A stretch of 64,000 bases of DNA from AC-32 sp038236705 (GTDB taxonomy: Bacteria; Actinomycetota; Thermoleophilia; Gaiellales; Gaiellaceae). The position numbers and the translations under genes were made by a program. Positions within the stretch are counted from its first letter, which is position 1, and each line of letters starts with the position of its first letter. Of the stretch, positions 47,903-56,998 are shown in pieces. The notes beneath the pieces were generated by a model, which ran no database searches, was not told where the DNA came from, and saw only the letters and a program-made list of their open reading frames with translations. The stretch covers positions 53,648 through 117,647 of the forward strand of contig JBBRZN010000003.1 of assembly GCA_038236705.1 (NCBI GenBank). The letters run 5' to 3'.

Positions 47903-50641
47903 GTGCGGCACCTCTTTGCGGCTGGAGCCCCTGCGCGATCGCTGGACGCCGATCTCGGCGAGCCTGAAGCCCCACGCGCGGAGTCGCTCGTCCAGTCGTA
48001 TCGCCAGCTCGCGGACGTCTTCCACGACATCCTCTCGGAGCAGAGCCTGGACAACCTGCTCGACCGCATCGCCGACACGCTCGCAGAGCTCGTCCCGCAC
48101 GACACGCTTTCGATCTACCAGGCGGACGAGACCCAAAGCCTCCTGACTCCGGTCCTCGCGCGCGACAAGTGGGCGGAGAAGATCATGGAGAGCCGCTCGC
48201 AGTTCGGCGAGGGCATCACGGGCTGGGCCGCACTGCACCGCGCGCCGGTACGGACGAACCAGGCGCACCTCGATCCGCGAACGAAGACCGTTCCGGGGAC
48301 GCCTCCCGACGAGGCCGAGGCGCTGATCACCGTGCCCCTGATCGCCCGCGACGTCGTCAAGGGCGTGCTCAACATCTACCGCCTCGGCGAGCATGCCTCC
48401 TTCAGCGACGAGGAGTTCGAGCTCGCCACCCGGTTCGCCGACGCCGCCGCGCTCGCCCTCGACAACGCGCAGATTCGCGCGCGCCTCGAGTACCAGGCAC
48501 AGACCGACTCGCTCACGGGGCTCTACAATCACCGCTACTTCCACGACCGCCTGCGCTCCGAGTTGACGCGCGCGAGCCGCTCCCGCGACGCCGTGGCGGT
48601 GCTGATGCTCGACATCGACGACTTCAAGCGCGTCAACGACGTCTACGGCCACGGCGCGGGCGACCATGTCCTGACCGAGCTCGCCGTCGTGCTGCGAAAC
48701 GAGTTGCGCGGCTCCGACGTCGTCTGCCGGCTCGGCGGCGAGGAGTTCGGGGTGATCATGGCCTCGGCCGACGCGGGCGACGCATTCAACCTCGGGCGCA
48801 GGCTGACGGACACCTTGGCCGAAACCGAGTTCGCCGCGGCGGGCAAGATCACGATCTCGGTCGGGATCTCGCAGGGGCCCGAGCACGCGATGAACCCGCG
48901 CGAGCTCGTCGCCTGCGCGGAGGCGGCGATGATGACCGCGAAGGCGCGCGGCAAGAACCAGATCGTTCTCTTCGACGAGGAGACGAGCGAGCGTCCGGAA
49001 GGGATGAACGTCAGCAGCCGCGACGTCCGCTCGATCGCCCATCTGAAGATGCTGCAGAGCCTCGCCGGCAAGCTCAATCGGCTGAACGACGTGCGCCAGA
49101 TCGGCGCCGTGATCGCCAACGAACTCCGGCTGCTGATCGATTACCACAACTGTCGCGTCTCGGTGATCGAGGGCGACGACGTCGTTCCGATCGCCTTCCG
49201 CGGCGAGCTCGTCTCGCGCGACGGCGAGCACGTCGACCTGCCTCGCACCAAGATCGGCAAGGGCATCACCGGGCGGGCGGCCGCGACGGCCGAGCCACAG
49301 CTCGTTGGCAACACGCTCGAGTGCGACTACGCGGTCATGATCCCCGGCACGCACACGATCGAAGAGTCGCTCGTGGCCGTGCCGCTGTGTTACGGCACTC
49401 GCGTGATCGGCGTGATCGTGATGTCGAAGCTCGGCATCGATCAGTTCGACGAGGACGACGTGCGCCTGCTCGAGGTGCTCGCCGGACATGCCTCGGTCGC
49501 GCTCGAGAACGCTCGCCTCTACGAGTCTCAGCGGCGCGAGGCCGACCACCTGAAGGAGCTGCTCGAGTTCACGGGCGCGATCTCGCAAGCTGCAACCCCG
49601 GACGAGATCGGAGCCGAGACCGTGCGCGCAGCCGCCCAGATGCTCGGCGGCAAAGACTGCGCGTTGTGGCTACCGCTCGAGAACGGCGATTTCCGGATCG
49701 CGGCTCACTCGGGCTACGATGCCGACCCGGCGCTGAAGCCGATGCTCGACGTCGTTTTCTCCGCGGCTGTTCTCCGCGTGGTCGTCGGTGACCGAAACGA
49801 GCCGTTCGTGCTGAGCGCCGAAGAGGCCGAGCTGCGCGCGCCGGCCCCGGAGGGGCTGGCCTGGCCCGATCTCGCGCTGGCGCCACTCTGGACGGACGAG
49901 ACGCTGCAGGGCTTCATCAGCGTGCGGGAGCCAAACATCCGCGGCGAGCACACGATCGACGAGATCCTGCGCCTGCTGACGGGAATCTCCTACCAGGCCG
50001 CCGTCGCGCTCGAGCGCGCGCGCAGCTTCGAGAACCTCGAGGACACCTTCGTCTCCACGGTCGAGGCCCTGGCGAACGCGCTCGAGGCCAACGACGAGTA
50101 CACCTCGTCGCACACGCGCTGGATCACTGACATGGCGTTGAAGGTCGGCTCGGCTCTCGGCTTCGACCCGCCGGCCCTGAAGAGGCTCGAGCTCGGCGCC
50201 CTCTTCCACGACATCGGCAAGATCGGCATCCCGACGAGCATCCTGCTCAAGGCAGGCCCGCTCTCACCGGACGAGCGGAAGATCATCGAGATGCACCCCG
50301 AGCTCGGCGCGCGAATCCTCGAGCCGATCGTCCGGCTCGCGGAGGTGCGCACGATCGTCCGCAACTGCCACGAGCGCTGGGACGGCGGCGGCTACCCGGA
50401 CGGCACCTCCGGCGAGAAGATCCCGATCGAGGCCCGGATCGTGCTCGTCTGCGACGCCTTCCACGCGATGACGACCGATCGCCCGTACCGCAAGCGCCTC
50501 AACGTCGACGAGGCCCGCCGCCGCCTGCGCGAGGGGGCAGGCAGCCAGTTCGACCCGTCGGTGGTCGACGTTTTCCTGAGTCTCCCGATCGAGGCCCCGG
50601 TGCCCGCGGCACAGGCTGCCGAAGAGCGGCTCGCTTCGTAG
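47903..50641 (+). CDS. GAF-GGDEF-GAF-GAF-HD-GYP c-di-GMP signalling protein, 912 aa
   Basis: A cytoplasmic protein with, in order, GAF (about residues 45-190), a GGDEF domain with intact active site GGEEF at 278-282, two more GAF domains (about 400-560 and 565-720), and an HD-GYP phosphodiesterase domain with HDIGKIGIP (His769-Asp770) and HERWDGGGYPDG. It should both make and degrade c-di-GMP, with GAF domains sensing signals. No membrane segments. GTG start 47903. It stands alone, flanked by the MscS gene and a secreted protein gene. Confidence 0.92.
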   Translation: MRHLFAAGAPARSLDADLGEPEAPRAESLVQSYRQLADVFHDILSEQSLDNLLDRIADTLAELVPHDTLSIYQADETQSLLTPVLARDKWAEKIMESRSQFGEGITGWAALHRAPVRTNQAHLDPRTKTVPGTPPDEAEALITVPLIARDVVKGVLNIYRLGEHASFSDEEFELATRFADAAALALDNAQIRARLEYQAQTDSLTGLYNHRYFHDRLRSELTRASRSRDAVAVLMLDIDDFKRVNDVYGHGAGDHVLTELAVVLRNELRGSDVVCRLGGEEFGVIMASADAGDAFNLGRRLTDTLAETEFAAAGKITISVGISQGPEHAMNPRELVACAEAAMMTAKARGKNQIVLFDEETSERPEGMNVSSRDVRSIAHLKMLQSLAGKLNRLNDVRQIGAVIANELRLLIDYHNCRVSVIEGDDVVPIAFRGELVSRDGEHVDLPRTKIGKGITGRAAATAEPQLVGNTLECDYAVMIPGTHTIEESLVAVPLCYGTRVIGVIVMSKLGIDQFDEDDVRLLEVLAGHASVALENARLYESQRREADHLKELLEFTGAISQAATPDEIGAETVRAAAQMLGGKDCALWLPLENGDFRIAAHSGYDADPALKPMLDVVFSAAVLRVVVGDRNEPFVLSAEEAELRAPAPEGLAWPDLALAPLWTDETLQGFISVREPNIRGEHTIDEILRLLTGISYQAAVALERARSFENLEDTFVSTVEALANALEANDEYTSSHTRWITDMALKVGSALGFDPPALKRLELGALFHDIGKIGIPTSILLKAGPLSPDERKIIEMHPELGARILEPIVRLAEVRTIVRNCHERWDGGGYPDGTSGEKIPIEARIVLVCDAFHAMTTDRPYRKRLNVDEARRRLREGAGSQFDPSVVDVFLSLPIEAPVPAAQAAEERLAS

Positions 50642-50711
50642 GGCCGCCATCCCTCGAACTGGGCACGTTTGCGCTTCAGGGCGATTCTCGATTTTCCGAT
50701 GTACCTGTGAC

Positions 50712-51695
50712 ATGCGGCCCTTGCGTACTCGTTTCGTCGTCCTTGCCTGCGTCCTCGTCGGCGCACTCGGTCTCGTCGCTCCCGCGAGCGCTTCGCAGTT
50801 GATCGCGCGGAACGCGTCGAACATCAACCTGGCGGTCAATGCCAAGGGCACGGCGCTGGTCACCTACTCGGTGCGCGGGAAGGTCACGCATCTGCTCGCC
50901 TGGGGCGCTGTCAATGCCCGGACCCGGCCGAGCAGCAACAAGAACGTCAAGCAGATGAAGCTGAAGCTCGACTACTCCGGCGGCTGGAAGCACCGGAAGC
51001 TCGTCTGGAAGACGTTCAGTGACGGCTGCCGGCCCTACGACGGCGCCGAGCTGGCGTGGCTCGTTGCGGCCTGCAAGGCGCCGAACGGCTCGTACTGGGC
51101 CCTCCAGACGTGGCAGACCGCGCTCCCGAACCTCGGCATGGCGCCGTGGCTCGCGAAGCAGAAGACCTGGTGGCTGCACCTCTCGCATTGGACCGACGAC
51201 CTGCCGAAGCTCGAGGTCTACACCGACTGGGTCTACAGCGGCCGCTTCCAGGAAGTCTTCGGCCGGTACACGTACAAGGGTGTCGGCGTTCGCGGCTTCG
51301 GCACGACGAAGTACGGCGACCCGACCGACGGCTACGGCCGCCTGCTCTACCTCGACACCTACAACTCGTCCTACGGGCCGGGGTGGCAGCGTGAGAACTC
51401 GTTCGTTCCGCACGGGCCGCCCGGGATGTTCTGCTACGGCTTCTTCCCGCACAACCCGTACGTGGGTGGCTATGCGCGCCCGCCGGGCATCCCGAACCGC
51501 AAGCGCGGGCCGGGGACCGGCGAGCAGTACCGGATCACGGTGGAAGGCCCCGGCGTAACGCCCGACGTGATGTGGCAGGGCCGGGCGCTCCACCTGTACA
51601 ACCCGAACAACCCGGCCGACGTGGACGTCGAGCACCAGATGAACGGGACGCTGGACTCGATCCGCGGCAGCTGGAACAAGTGCCGCAAGCACTAG
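50712..51695 (+). CDS. Secreted protein of unknown function, 327 aa
   Basis: MRPLRTRFVVLACVLVGALG begins a clear signal peptide ending ...APASA. The mature part is rich in Tyr, Trp, Gly and Asn, and looks like an extracellular beta protein (LLAWGAVNARTRPSSNKNVK; WWLHLSHWTDDLPKLEVYTD). It has scattered Cys that may form disulphides. I do not recognise a family or active site. Confidence 0.7.
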   Translation: MRPLRTRFVVLACVLVGALGLVAPASASQLIARNASNINLAVNAKGTALVTYSVRGKVTHLLAWGAVNARTRPSSNKNVKQMKLKLDYSGGWKHRKLVWKTFSDGCRPYDGAELAWLVAACKAPNGSYWALQTWQTALPNLGMAPWLAKQKTWWLHLSHWTDDLPKLEVYTDWVYSGRFQEVFGRYTYKGVGVRGFGTTKYGDPTDGYGRLLYLDTYNSSYGPGWQRENSFVPHGPPGMFCYGFFPHNPYVGGYARPPGIPNRKRGPGTGEQYRITVEGPGVTPDVMWQGRALHLYNPNNPADVDVEHQMNGTLDSIRGSWNKCRKH

Positions 51696-51726
51696 CGCTG
51701 CGGCCAACCGGCGCGTAATTCGTCAC

Positions 51727-51739
51727 GGTGCCTGACACC
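51727..51739. repeat. REP-like palindrome, left copy
   Basis: GGTGCCTGACACC, one base different from the perfect copy at 52057-52069. The pair flanks a degraded REP-associated transposase, as typical for RAYT/REP elements. Confidence 0.55.
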
Positions 51740-51977
51740 GAAGTGGGGTCGACGCTAGCCGTCGCGGACGAACTTGCAGTACGCGGCGCGCGCTCTGCGG
51801 TGAGCTACCGACGAACCGAAGTAATTGGGACGAAGCGAGGCGCCGTGCGACGCGACCGACGAGCGCCAAGAAGACCCGGCGATCGAGGTCGTCGGCGGAG
51901 ATTTCGCAGCCGCGGTTGCCTCGCGACGAGACGTGATAGATCCCGTTTGGAACTTCGATGCGCCCGGGCCTCGCCAC
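51740..51977 (-). pseudogene. Truncated REP-associated tyrosine transposase (RAYT, Y1) remnant
   Basis: The N-terminus MARPGRIEVPNGIYHVSSRG is the diagnostic start of RAYT proteins (IS200/IS605-like Y1 transposases that act on REP hairpins), followed by FLALVGRVARRLASS. After that the sequence loses similarity; the expected HxH, NHYHLL and catalytic Tyr regions are absent. It is a remnant, not a working gene. Confidence 0.75.
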
Positions 51978-52056
51978 GCATGAAGGCTAAGCCGCTGCCG
52001 TAGCGGGCAAGGATAGTCGCGCGACTCCCTTGACGAAGCCGTGACTCTTTTGTGTC

Positions 52057-52069
52057 GGTGTCTGACACC
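52057..52069. repeat. REP-like palindrome, right copy
   Basis: GGTGTCTGACACC, a near-perfect 13-bp palindrome, matches 12 of 13 bases of the copy at 51727-51739. It sits at the 5' edge of the flavin reductase gene; codons between 52052 and the chosen start belong to the repeat. Confidence 0.6.
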
Positions 52070-52096
52070 GGGTTGAAGCGCTCGTATGATCGCCGC

Positions 52097-52567
52097 GTGG
52101 TCAGTGGCGACGAGCTGCGCGCGGTCATGGGCCGGTTTCCTGCCGGCGTCGCCGTAGTCACGGTCGATTTCGACGCGCAGCGCCTCGGGTTGACCGTCGC
52201 CTCGCTGGTGTCGCTGTCACTCGAGCCCCCGCTCGTCGGCGTGGCCATCCGCCGCGACGCTGCGTTGCACGAACTGCTGCGCGAGTCCGGCGCGTTCGCG
52301 GTCAGCATGCTCGCCGAAGGGCAGGAGCACCTGGCGCAGCACTTCGCCCGCGGAATCCCTCCGATCGCGTTGTGGGAGCGCATACCGCTGCGCGACGCCG
52401 AAGGGCCTCCCCAGGTGGACGGCGCCGTGGGCTGGCTACGCTGCCGGACCGCGAGCGAGCATTCGACCGGTGACCACACCTTCTTCGTGGGCGAGGTCGA
52501 GAGCGCCGACCCAGGCCCGGGTCGGCAGCCACTCGTCTTCCACGGCCAGAGCTACGTCGCGCTGTGA
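52097..52567 (+). CDS. Flavin reductase-domain protein
   Basis: 156 aa. GRFPAGVAVVTVDFDAQRLG and LSLEPPLVGVAIRRDAALHE are typical of the flavin reductase-like (FMN-binding split barrel) family, which reduces FMN/FAD with NAD(P)H for partner oxygenases. I chose GTG 52097 because the upstream open frame runs through the REP-like repeat. Its stop overlaps the start of the HAD phosphatase gene (GTGA), so they form a two-gene unit. Confidence 0.85.
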   Translation: MVSGDELRAVMGRFPAGVAVVTVDFDAQRLGLTVASLVSLSLEPPLVGVAIRRDAALHELLRESGAFAVSMLAEGQEHLAQHFARGIPPIALWERIPLRDAEGPPQVDGAVGWLRCRTASEHSTGDHTFFVGEVESADPGPGRQPLVFHGQSYVAL

Positions 52568-53214
52568 TCGAAGCGGTCATCTTCGACCTCGACGGTGTTC
52601 TGCTCGACTCCGAGCAGGTCTGGGACGAGGCCCGCGAGCAGCTCGCCAAGGAGCGCGGCGGGCGCTGGCACGAGAACGCCCAGCGAGACATGATGGGCAT
52701 GAGCTCCCTCGAGTGGTCGCGCTACATGCACGACGTGATCGGCCTTCCCGAGCCGCCCGAGGAGATCAGCCGGGAGGTCGTCGAGCGCATGGCCAAGCTC
52801 TACCGCAAGCACCTTCCGGTCGTTCCGGGCGCGCGGAAGGCGGTCGAGCGGCTGGCGGCTCACTGGCCCCTGGGCCTGGCGTCCTCCTCGAACCGCGAGC
52901 TGATCGACCTCGCGCTCGAGCTGCTGGGGGTCGCGAACCTCTTCAAGGCCACCGTCTCTTCGGAGGAAGTCGCCCGCGGCAAACCTGCGCCCGACGTCTA
53001 CTTCGAGGCTACGCGGCGCGTTGGGGTCGCTCCGACGGGTGCCGCAGCGATCGAGGATTCCGAGAACGGCATCCGCGCCGCGAAGGCCGCCGGGATGCGG
53101 GTGATCGCGATCCCGAACCGCCCCTTCCCGCCGACGGAAGAGGCACTGGCGGAGGCCGATCTAGTGCTCGAGTCGCTGGCGAAGCTGACCGTCCAGACGA
53201 TCGAGCCGCGCTAG
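52564..53214 (+). CDS. HAD-superfamily hydrolase (beta-phosphoglucomutase-like)
   Basis: 216 aa. Motif I FDLDGVLLDSEQ (nucleophile Asp), motif II LASSSNRELI, motif III KPAPDVYF and motif IV AAIEDSENGIRAAKAAGM are all present, typical of subfamily I phosphatases and beta-phosphoglucomutases. Substrate is probably a phosphorylated sugar or nucleotide. GTG 52564 overlaps the flavin reductase by 4 nt. Confidence 0.92.
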   Translation: MIEAVIFDLDGVLLDSEQVWDEAREQLAKERGGRWHENAQRDMMGMSSLEWSRYMHDVIGLPEPPEEISREVVERMAKLYRKHLPVVPGARKAVERLAAHWPLGLASSSNRELIDLALELLGVANLFKATVSSEEVARGKPAPDVYFEATRRVGVAPTGAAAIEDSENGIRAAKAAGMRVIAIPNRPFPPTEEALAEADLVLESLAKLTVQTIEPR

Positions 53215-53224
53215 CGACCCCGCG

Positions 53225-55092
53225 CTACCTCCTCGGCCCCTTGCCGACGATCAGGTTGACCTTCGCGCCGTTCTTGAGCTTCCGCCCCGCCCGAGGAACT
53301 TCTCCGAGCACCCTTCCCTTCTTGGCCAGGCGCAATGTCTTCCTCGTGATCGTCCCTACCTTGCAGTGCGCCTTGACGATCCTCACCTTCGCGATTCTCA
53401 GCGACCGTCCGACCACATTCGGCACCACGCACTTGGGCGGCACGAACGGTGGTGGCGGGGGCGGCGGAGGCGGAGGTGGTGTCGGGCCACAGGACGAGAA
53501 CTTGAAGTTACCGATCCTCGTGCGCCAATTGAACTGACCGGTCGTCGAGTGGTACTCGCTGGTAAACCAGAACGTGCAGTCGTCCACCGGGTCGACCGTC
53601 AGATCGCTGTAATCGCCCCAGCGGTTTCCGGTGCCGGTTTGGCTACCCGCGCCGGGGATCAGGGACGCCTCGCCCTGGGCGAGGGTGTTCGCCGTGTCGT
53701 CCGCCAGCCGACCGGCGTAACGGATCGAAGGGTTGATCGTCGCGCTGGAGGCGCTGAAGCCCAGCGCGAGGTCGCCGTTGCGGTCCATCGCCGCGCTGCC
53801 CAGCCAGCGCCAGGTGGTGTCCGGCTGGTAGGTGCTCTGCTGCGTGAACGCAGGCGGTCCGGAGGTCGCGTTGTTGATCTCGAACCAACGGATGCCTGCG
53901 ACGCCGTTCGAGGAGGCGGTCAGGTTTCCGACCAGCGCCTCGTGAGCGTCCGCGAACCGGCGGTGAGCAAGCCGGAACATGCCTCGGTCTGCAATCGCGT
54001 CGAGATACGAGGTCGCCACAACACCCAGTTGTGGGACGCATGCGCGGGTCGTGGGGCAAAGCGCGGTGAAGGCCGCAGGCGTCAGCGAACCGGGCGTCGT
54101 GAACGTCGAGTTCGCGGGCGTTCCGAAGTCGGCGTGAAAGCGGTACAGCGGCCACGTCGGGTTGAGGCCGAACATCAGGAACGGTGCGGGCGAGCCGGCC
54201 GGGGGCGGCGTCGAGCCGTCGAGATCGGCCGGCAGCATCGCGTCGTTGGCCGGGTTGTAGACCGCGGGTCACGCGTCGTGACGAACGACGCCGTGGTGCC
54301 CGCGAGCATCGCTGCGCGATTGAACGCGAAGGGCTGCGGCCCGAGGAAAGCTGTCCCCGCTGTATTGAAGACGTTCATCGTCATCGTGTAAGCGTCGGGC
54401 CACACCCCGAGGTGCGGATAGTCGAAGAACTCGCCTCCGAGGTGGAAGCCGTAGCGGTTCCAGGTGCCCGTCGCGTCGCTCGTAGTTGAGACGGCGATGC
54501 ACTCGTCGGTCGGGACAGGGGCGCCTGCGAATTGCGACACGAGCCAGCAGTTCGCGAGCTGGTCGTACATGACGACCGGATCACCGTCGCCGTTCGTCTC
54601 GCAGACGCCGCCGAAGCCGGACCAGAGCGTCGAGATGCCGACGGGACCGAGCACCGAGGCACCCGTGGTCTTGTCGAAGACCTGGAAGCCGATGTTCACG
54701 CTTTGCACGTACTGCGTTAGCCCGACTTCACCGTTGGTGTCGGGCGGCGCGCAGTTGCACGAGACACCCGGAAACACGATTCCGTCGAAATTGAGCACAG
54801 GCGTGGGCATGCTGGGCGCCGGGAGGGAGCCCTGGCGAACCGAATCCCTCATGTCCGCGTGCAGGGCGCGCACCTTGGGGTTGGGGCTCGCCTCGGTCTC
54901 CGGCAGATGGGGGCCGAGGCTGCGGGAATCAGCCCGCAGGGGCGCCGAGACATCGTTCTTGTAGGAACGCCCAGTCAGCACCGGCTTCTTGCCGGGGGCC
55001 GACACGAGCTTGGGCCCGTCGACCGCCCAGGGCACGCTCCCTGAACCGTCGGCGGGTGCCAGCCTCGCGAAAAACGAAGGCGATCCTCCCAC
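53225..55092 (-). pseudogene. Secreted PASTA-domain protein, frameshifted
   Basis: Two frames compose one protein. The first starts at 55092 and includes NFDGIVFPGVSCNCAPPDTN and VVMYDQLANCWLVSQFAGAP; the second, beginning near MLPADLDGSTPPPAGSPAPF, continues through SYLDAIADRGMFRLAHRRF to a polyproline tract and a C-terminal PASTA domain (CVVPNVVGRSLRIAKVRIVK) ending GKGPRR. One base is missing near 54263. PASTA domains bind wall or beta-lactam-like ligands. No signal peptide is seen at 55092, so the true start may lie elsewhere. Family unknown. Confidence 0.65.
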
Positions 55093-55167
55093 CTGTATTT
55101 ACAGGCCCCGAGCCCGATTTACAAGCTCAGGCTCGTAGATCGACCGTTTCGAATCTGCAGGCTCACG

Positions 55168-56397
55168 CTAGTGCACGCGGCCGACGAGCACGCAGGCGTT
55201 GTGGCCGCCGAGCCCCATCGCGTTCGAGAGGGCGACATCCACTTCTGCGTGACGAGACTCGTTCGGCACGTAGTCGAGATCGCAGACCGGATCCGGGTTC
55301 TCGTAGTTGATCGTCGGCGGAAGGACGCCCTCGTGCACGGCGAGGACGCACATCATCGCCTCGATCGCACCCGCTGCCCCGAAACAATGGCCCATCACGG
55401 ACTTCGTCGAGGAGACGGCCAACCTGTACGCGTGGTCGCCGAAGACATCCTTGATCGCCTTGGTCTCCGCCGCATCGCCGAGCGGCGTCGAGGTGCCGTG
55501 CGCGTTGATGTAGCCCACCCGCTCGGGCTCGACGCCGGCGCGGGCGAGAGCCGCCCGCATCATCTCCCCCACCCCGATGGCCTCGGGCTCGGGCGCAGCC
55601 AGGTGGTACGCGTCGTTCGAGGCGCCGTAGCCGAGCACCTCGGCGTAGATCGTGGCCCCTCGCGCCTTTGCGGCCTCGAGCTCCTCGAGCACGAGTACGC
55701 AGGCGCCTTCGCCCATCACGAAGCCTGCGCGGGTCGCGTCGAACGGCCGCGAGGCCCGCGGCGGGTGCTCCTCCTCCGCGGCCAGGCCCCGCATCGCGGT
55801 GAAGCCGGCCAGGATGAGCGGGTGGATGCAGGCCTCGGTGCCGCCGGCCAGGATCGCGTCGGCGTCGCCGCGGCGGATGATCTCGGCGCCCTCCCCCACC
55901 GCCGTCGAGCCCGTCGCGCAGGCCGAGACCGGCGCGTAGTTGGGCCCGCTGATCCCCAGCGAGATCGCGAGCTGGCCGCTGGCCGTGTCTACGAGCACGC
56001 TCGGGATGAAGTACGGCGAGATCCGATCAGGCCCGCGGTCACGCAGCGTCTCCGCCTGCTCGACGATCCCGATGAGGCCGCCGATCGCGGAGCCGAACAC
56101 GATCCCGACCCGCATCGGGTCGAAGCCGTTCAGGCCCGCGTCCGCCATCGCCTCCTTCGCAGCCCCGAGCGCGAGCACGACGTTGCGGTCGAGCCGGCGC
56201 AGGTCCTTCGGGCCAGCGAGGCCGGTGGGGTCGAAGTCCTTGACCTCGGCCGCGATCCGCACCGGCAGGCCGTCCGCGTCGAATGCGCGGATCCAGTCGA
56301 TCCCGCTCTCGCCGGCAACCGCGGCGTTCCAGGTCGAGCGCGCGTCGTTCCCGACCGGCGTGATCGCCCCGAGCCCCGTGACCGCTACCCGCCTCAC
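55168..56397 (-). CDS. fabF: 3-oxoacyl-ACP synthase II
   Basis: 409 aa thiolase-fold elongating enzyme of fatty acid synthesis. Catalytic triad: Cys in SACATGS (about residue 163), His in NAHGTSTPLGD and His in KSVMGHCFGAAG. ATG start MRRVAVTGLGAITPVGNDAR. Stands alone, with the DUF892 gene following on the same strand. No ACP or other fab genes are present. Confidence 0.93.
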   Translation of the reverse strand: MRRVAVTGLGAITPVGNDARSTWNAAVAGESGIDWIRAFDADGLPVRIAAEVKDFDPTGLAGPKDLRRLDRNVVLALGAAKEAMADAGLNGFDPMRVGIVFGSAIGGLIGIVEQAETLRDRGPDRISPYFIPSVLVDTASGQLAISLGISGPNYAPVSACATGSTAVGEGAEIIRRGDADAILAGGTEACIHPLILAGFTAMRGLAAEEEHPPRASRPFDATRAGFVMGEGACVLVLEELEAAKARGATIYAEVLGYGASNDAYHLAAPEPEAIGVGEMMRAALARAGVEPERVGYINAHGTSTPLGDAAETKAIKDVFGDHAYRLAVSSTKSVMGHCFGAAGAIEAMMCVLAVHEGVLPPTINYENPDPVCDLDYVPNESRHAEVDVALSNAMGLGGHNACVLVGRVH

Positions 56398-56417
56398 GGG
56401 GAGAGCTTAGAGCGACG

Positions 56418-56915
56418 CTAGACCGTGACGCCTTCCTCCTTCAACGAGAGCTCGGCGAACTTGTCCCACCGGCCTTCGATCTTCTTGGCCATCGCCTCCT
56501 CGTCGGCCCGGTTCTGGCGGGCGACCTCGGCGGTCTCCGTGTCCCCTGCGCGCTGGGCGATGCGCTCGAGCAGCTGGTAGCTCGCGATCTCGAGATGCTC
56601 GGTCGCGTAGCCGTCGCGGGCGTTGCGACCGGCCTTCTCGCCTCTGACCATGTCGACCACGCTCTTCGTCAACGCGGCCATGATCCCGCCCGCCTCTCGC
56701 ACCTTCGACGGGGAGGCGTCATGCGCCTCGAGTCGGCGCTGGAGTCGCTCGGCGTGCTGCTCGGTCTCGAGCTTGTGGTGGCGCAGGTCGGACTTGATCT
56801 CCTCGTCCTCGGTGGTCTCGATCATGCCGTCGAGCATCCGCAGGACGTTCTGCTCCATCGCCAGGGCCTCGTCGATGTGCTTGACGAGCTGGTCCTTGAG
56901 CTGTTGCGAAGCCAT
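56418..56915 (-). CDS. DUF892/YciE-YciF ferritin-like protein
   Basis: 165 aa. MASQQLKDQLVKHIDEALAM and LETEQHAERLQRRLEAHDAS belong to the DUF892 helical bundle family (YciE/YciF, ferritin-like). Conserved Glu/His residues (EMEQNVL, ETEQHAERL) could hold a di-metal site. Expressed under stress in other bacteria, which is only a general statement about the family. ATG 56915 follows GAGGAGGGG by 7 nt; divergent from ligC, with an 83-nt gap. Confidence 0.8.
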   Translation of the reverse strand: MASQQLKDQLVKHIDEALAMEQNVLRMLDGMIETTEDEEIKSDLRHHKLETEQHAERLQRRLEAHDASPSKVREAGGIMAALTKSVVDMVRGEKAGRNARDGYATEHLEIASYQLLERIAQRAGDTETAEVARQNRADEEAMAKKIEGRWDKFAELSLKEEGVTV

Positions 56916-56998
56916 TGTCCCCTCCTCGATGTGGAATTTGCCCTTGTGCGTCTCCGAATCGCGGGCCGCCAAACGTCCTGCCGGGTAGCGTTGCGGCC

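Noticed and set aside
47813..49588. Minus-strand open frame of 591 codons
   Set aside because: Antisense to the GGDEF/HD-GYP protein, with low-complexity composition and no motifs.
53440..53500. GGTGG/GGCGG-rich tract looking like a tandem repeat
   Set aside because: It is the codon run for the polyproline linker of the PASTA protein on the minus strand.
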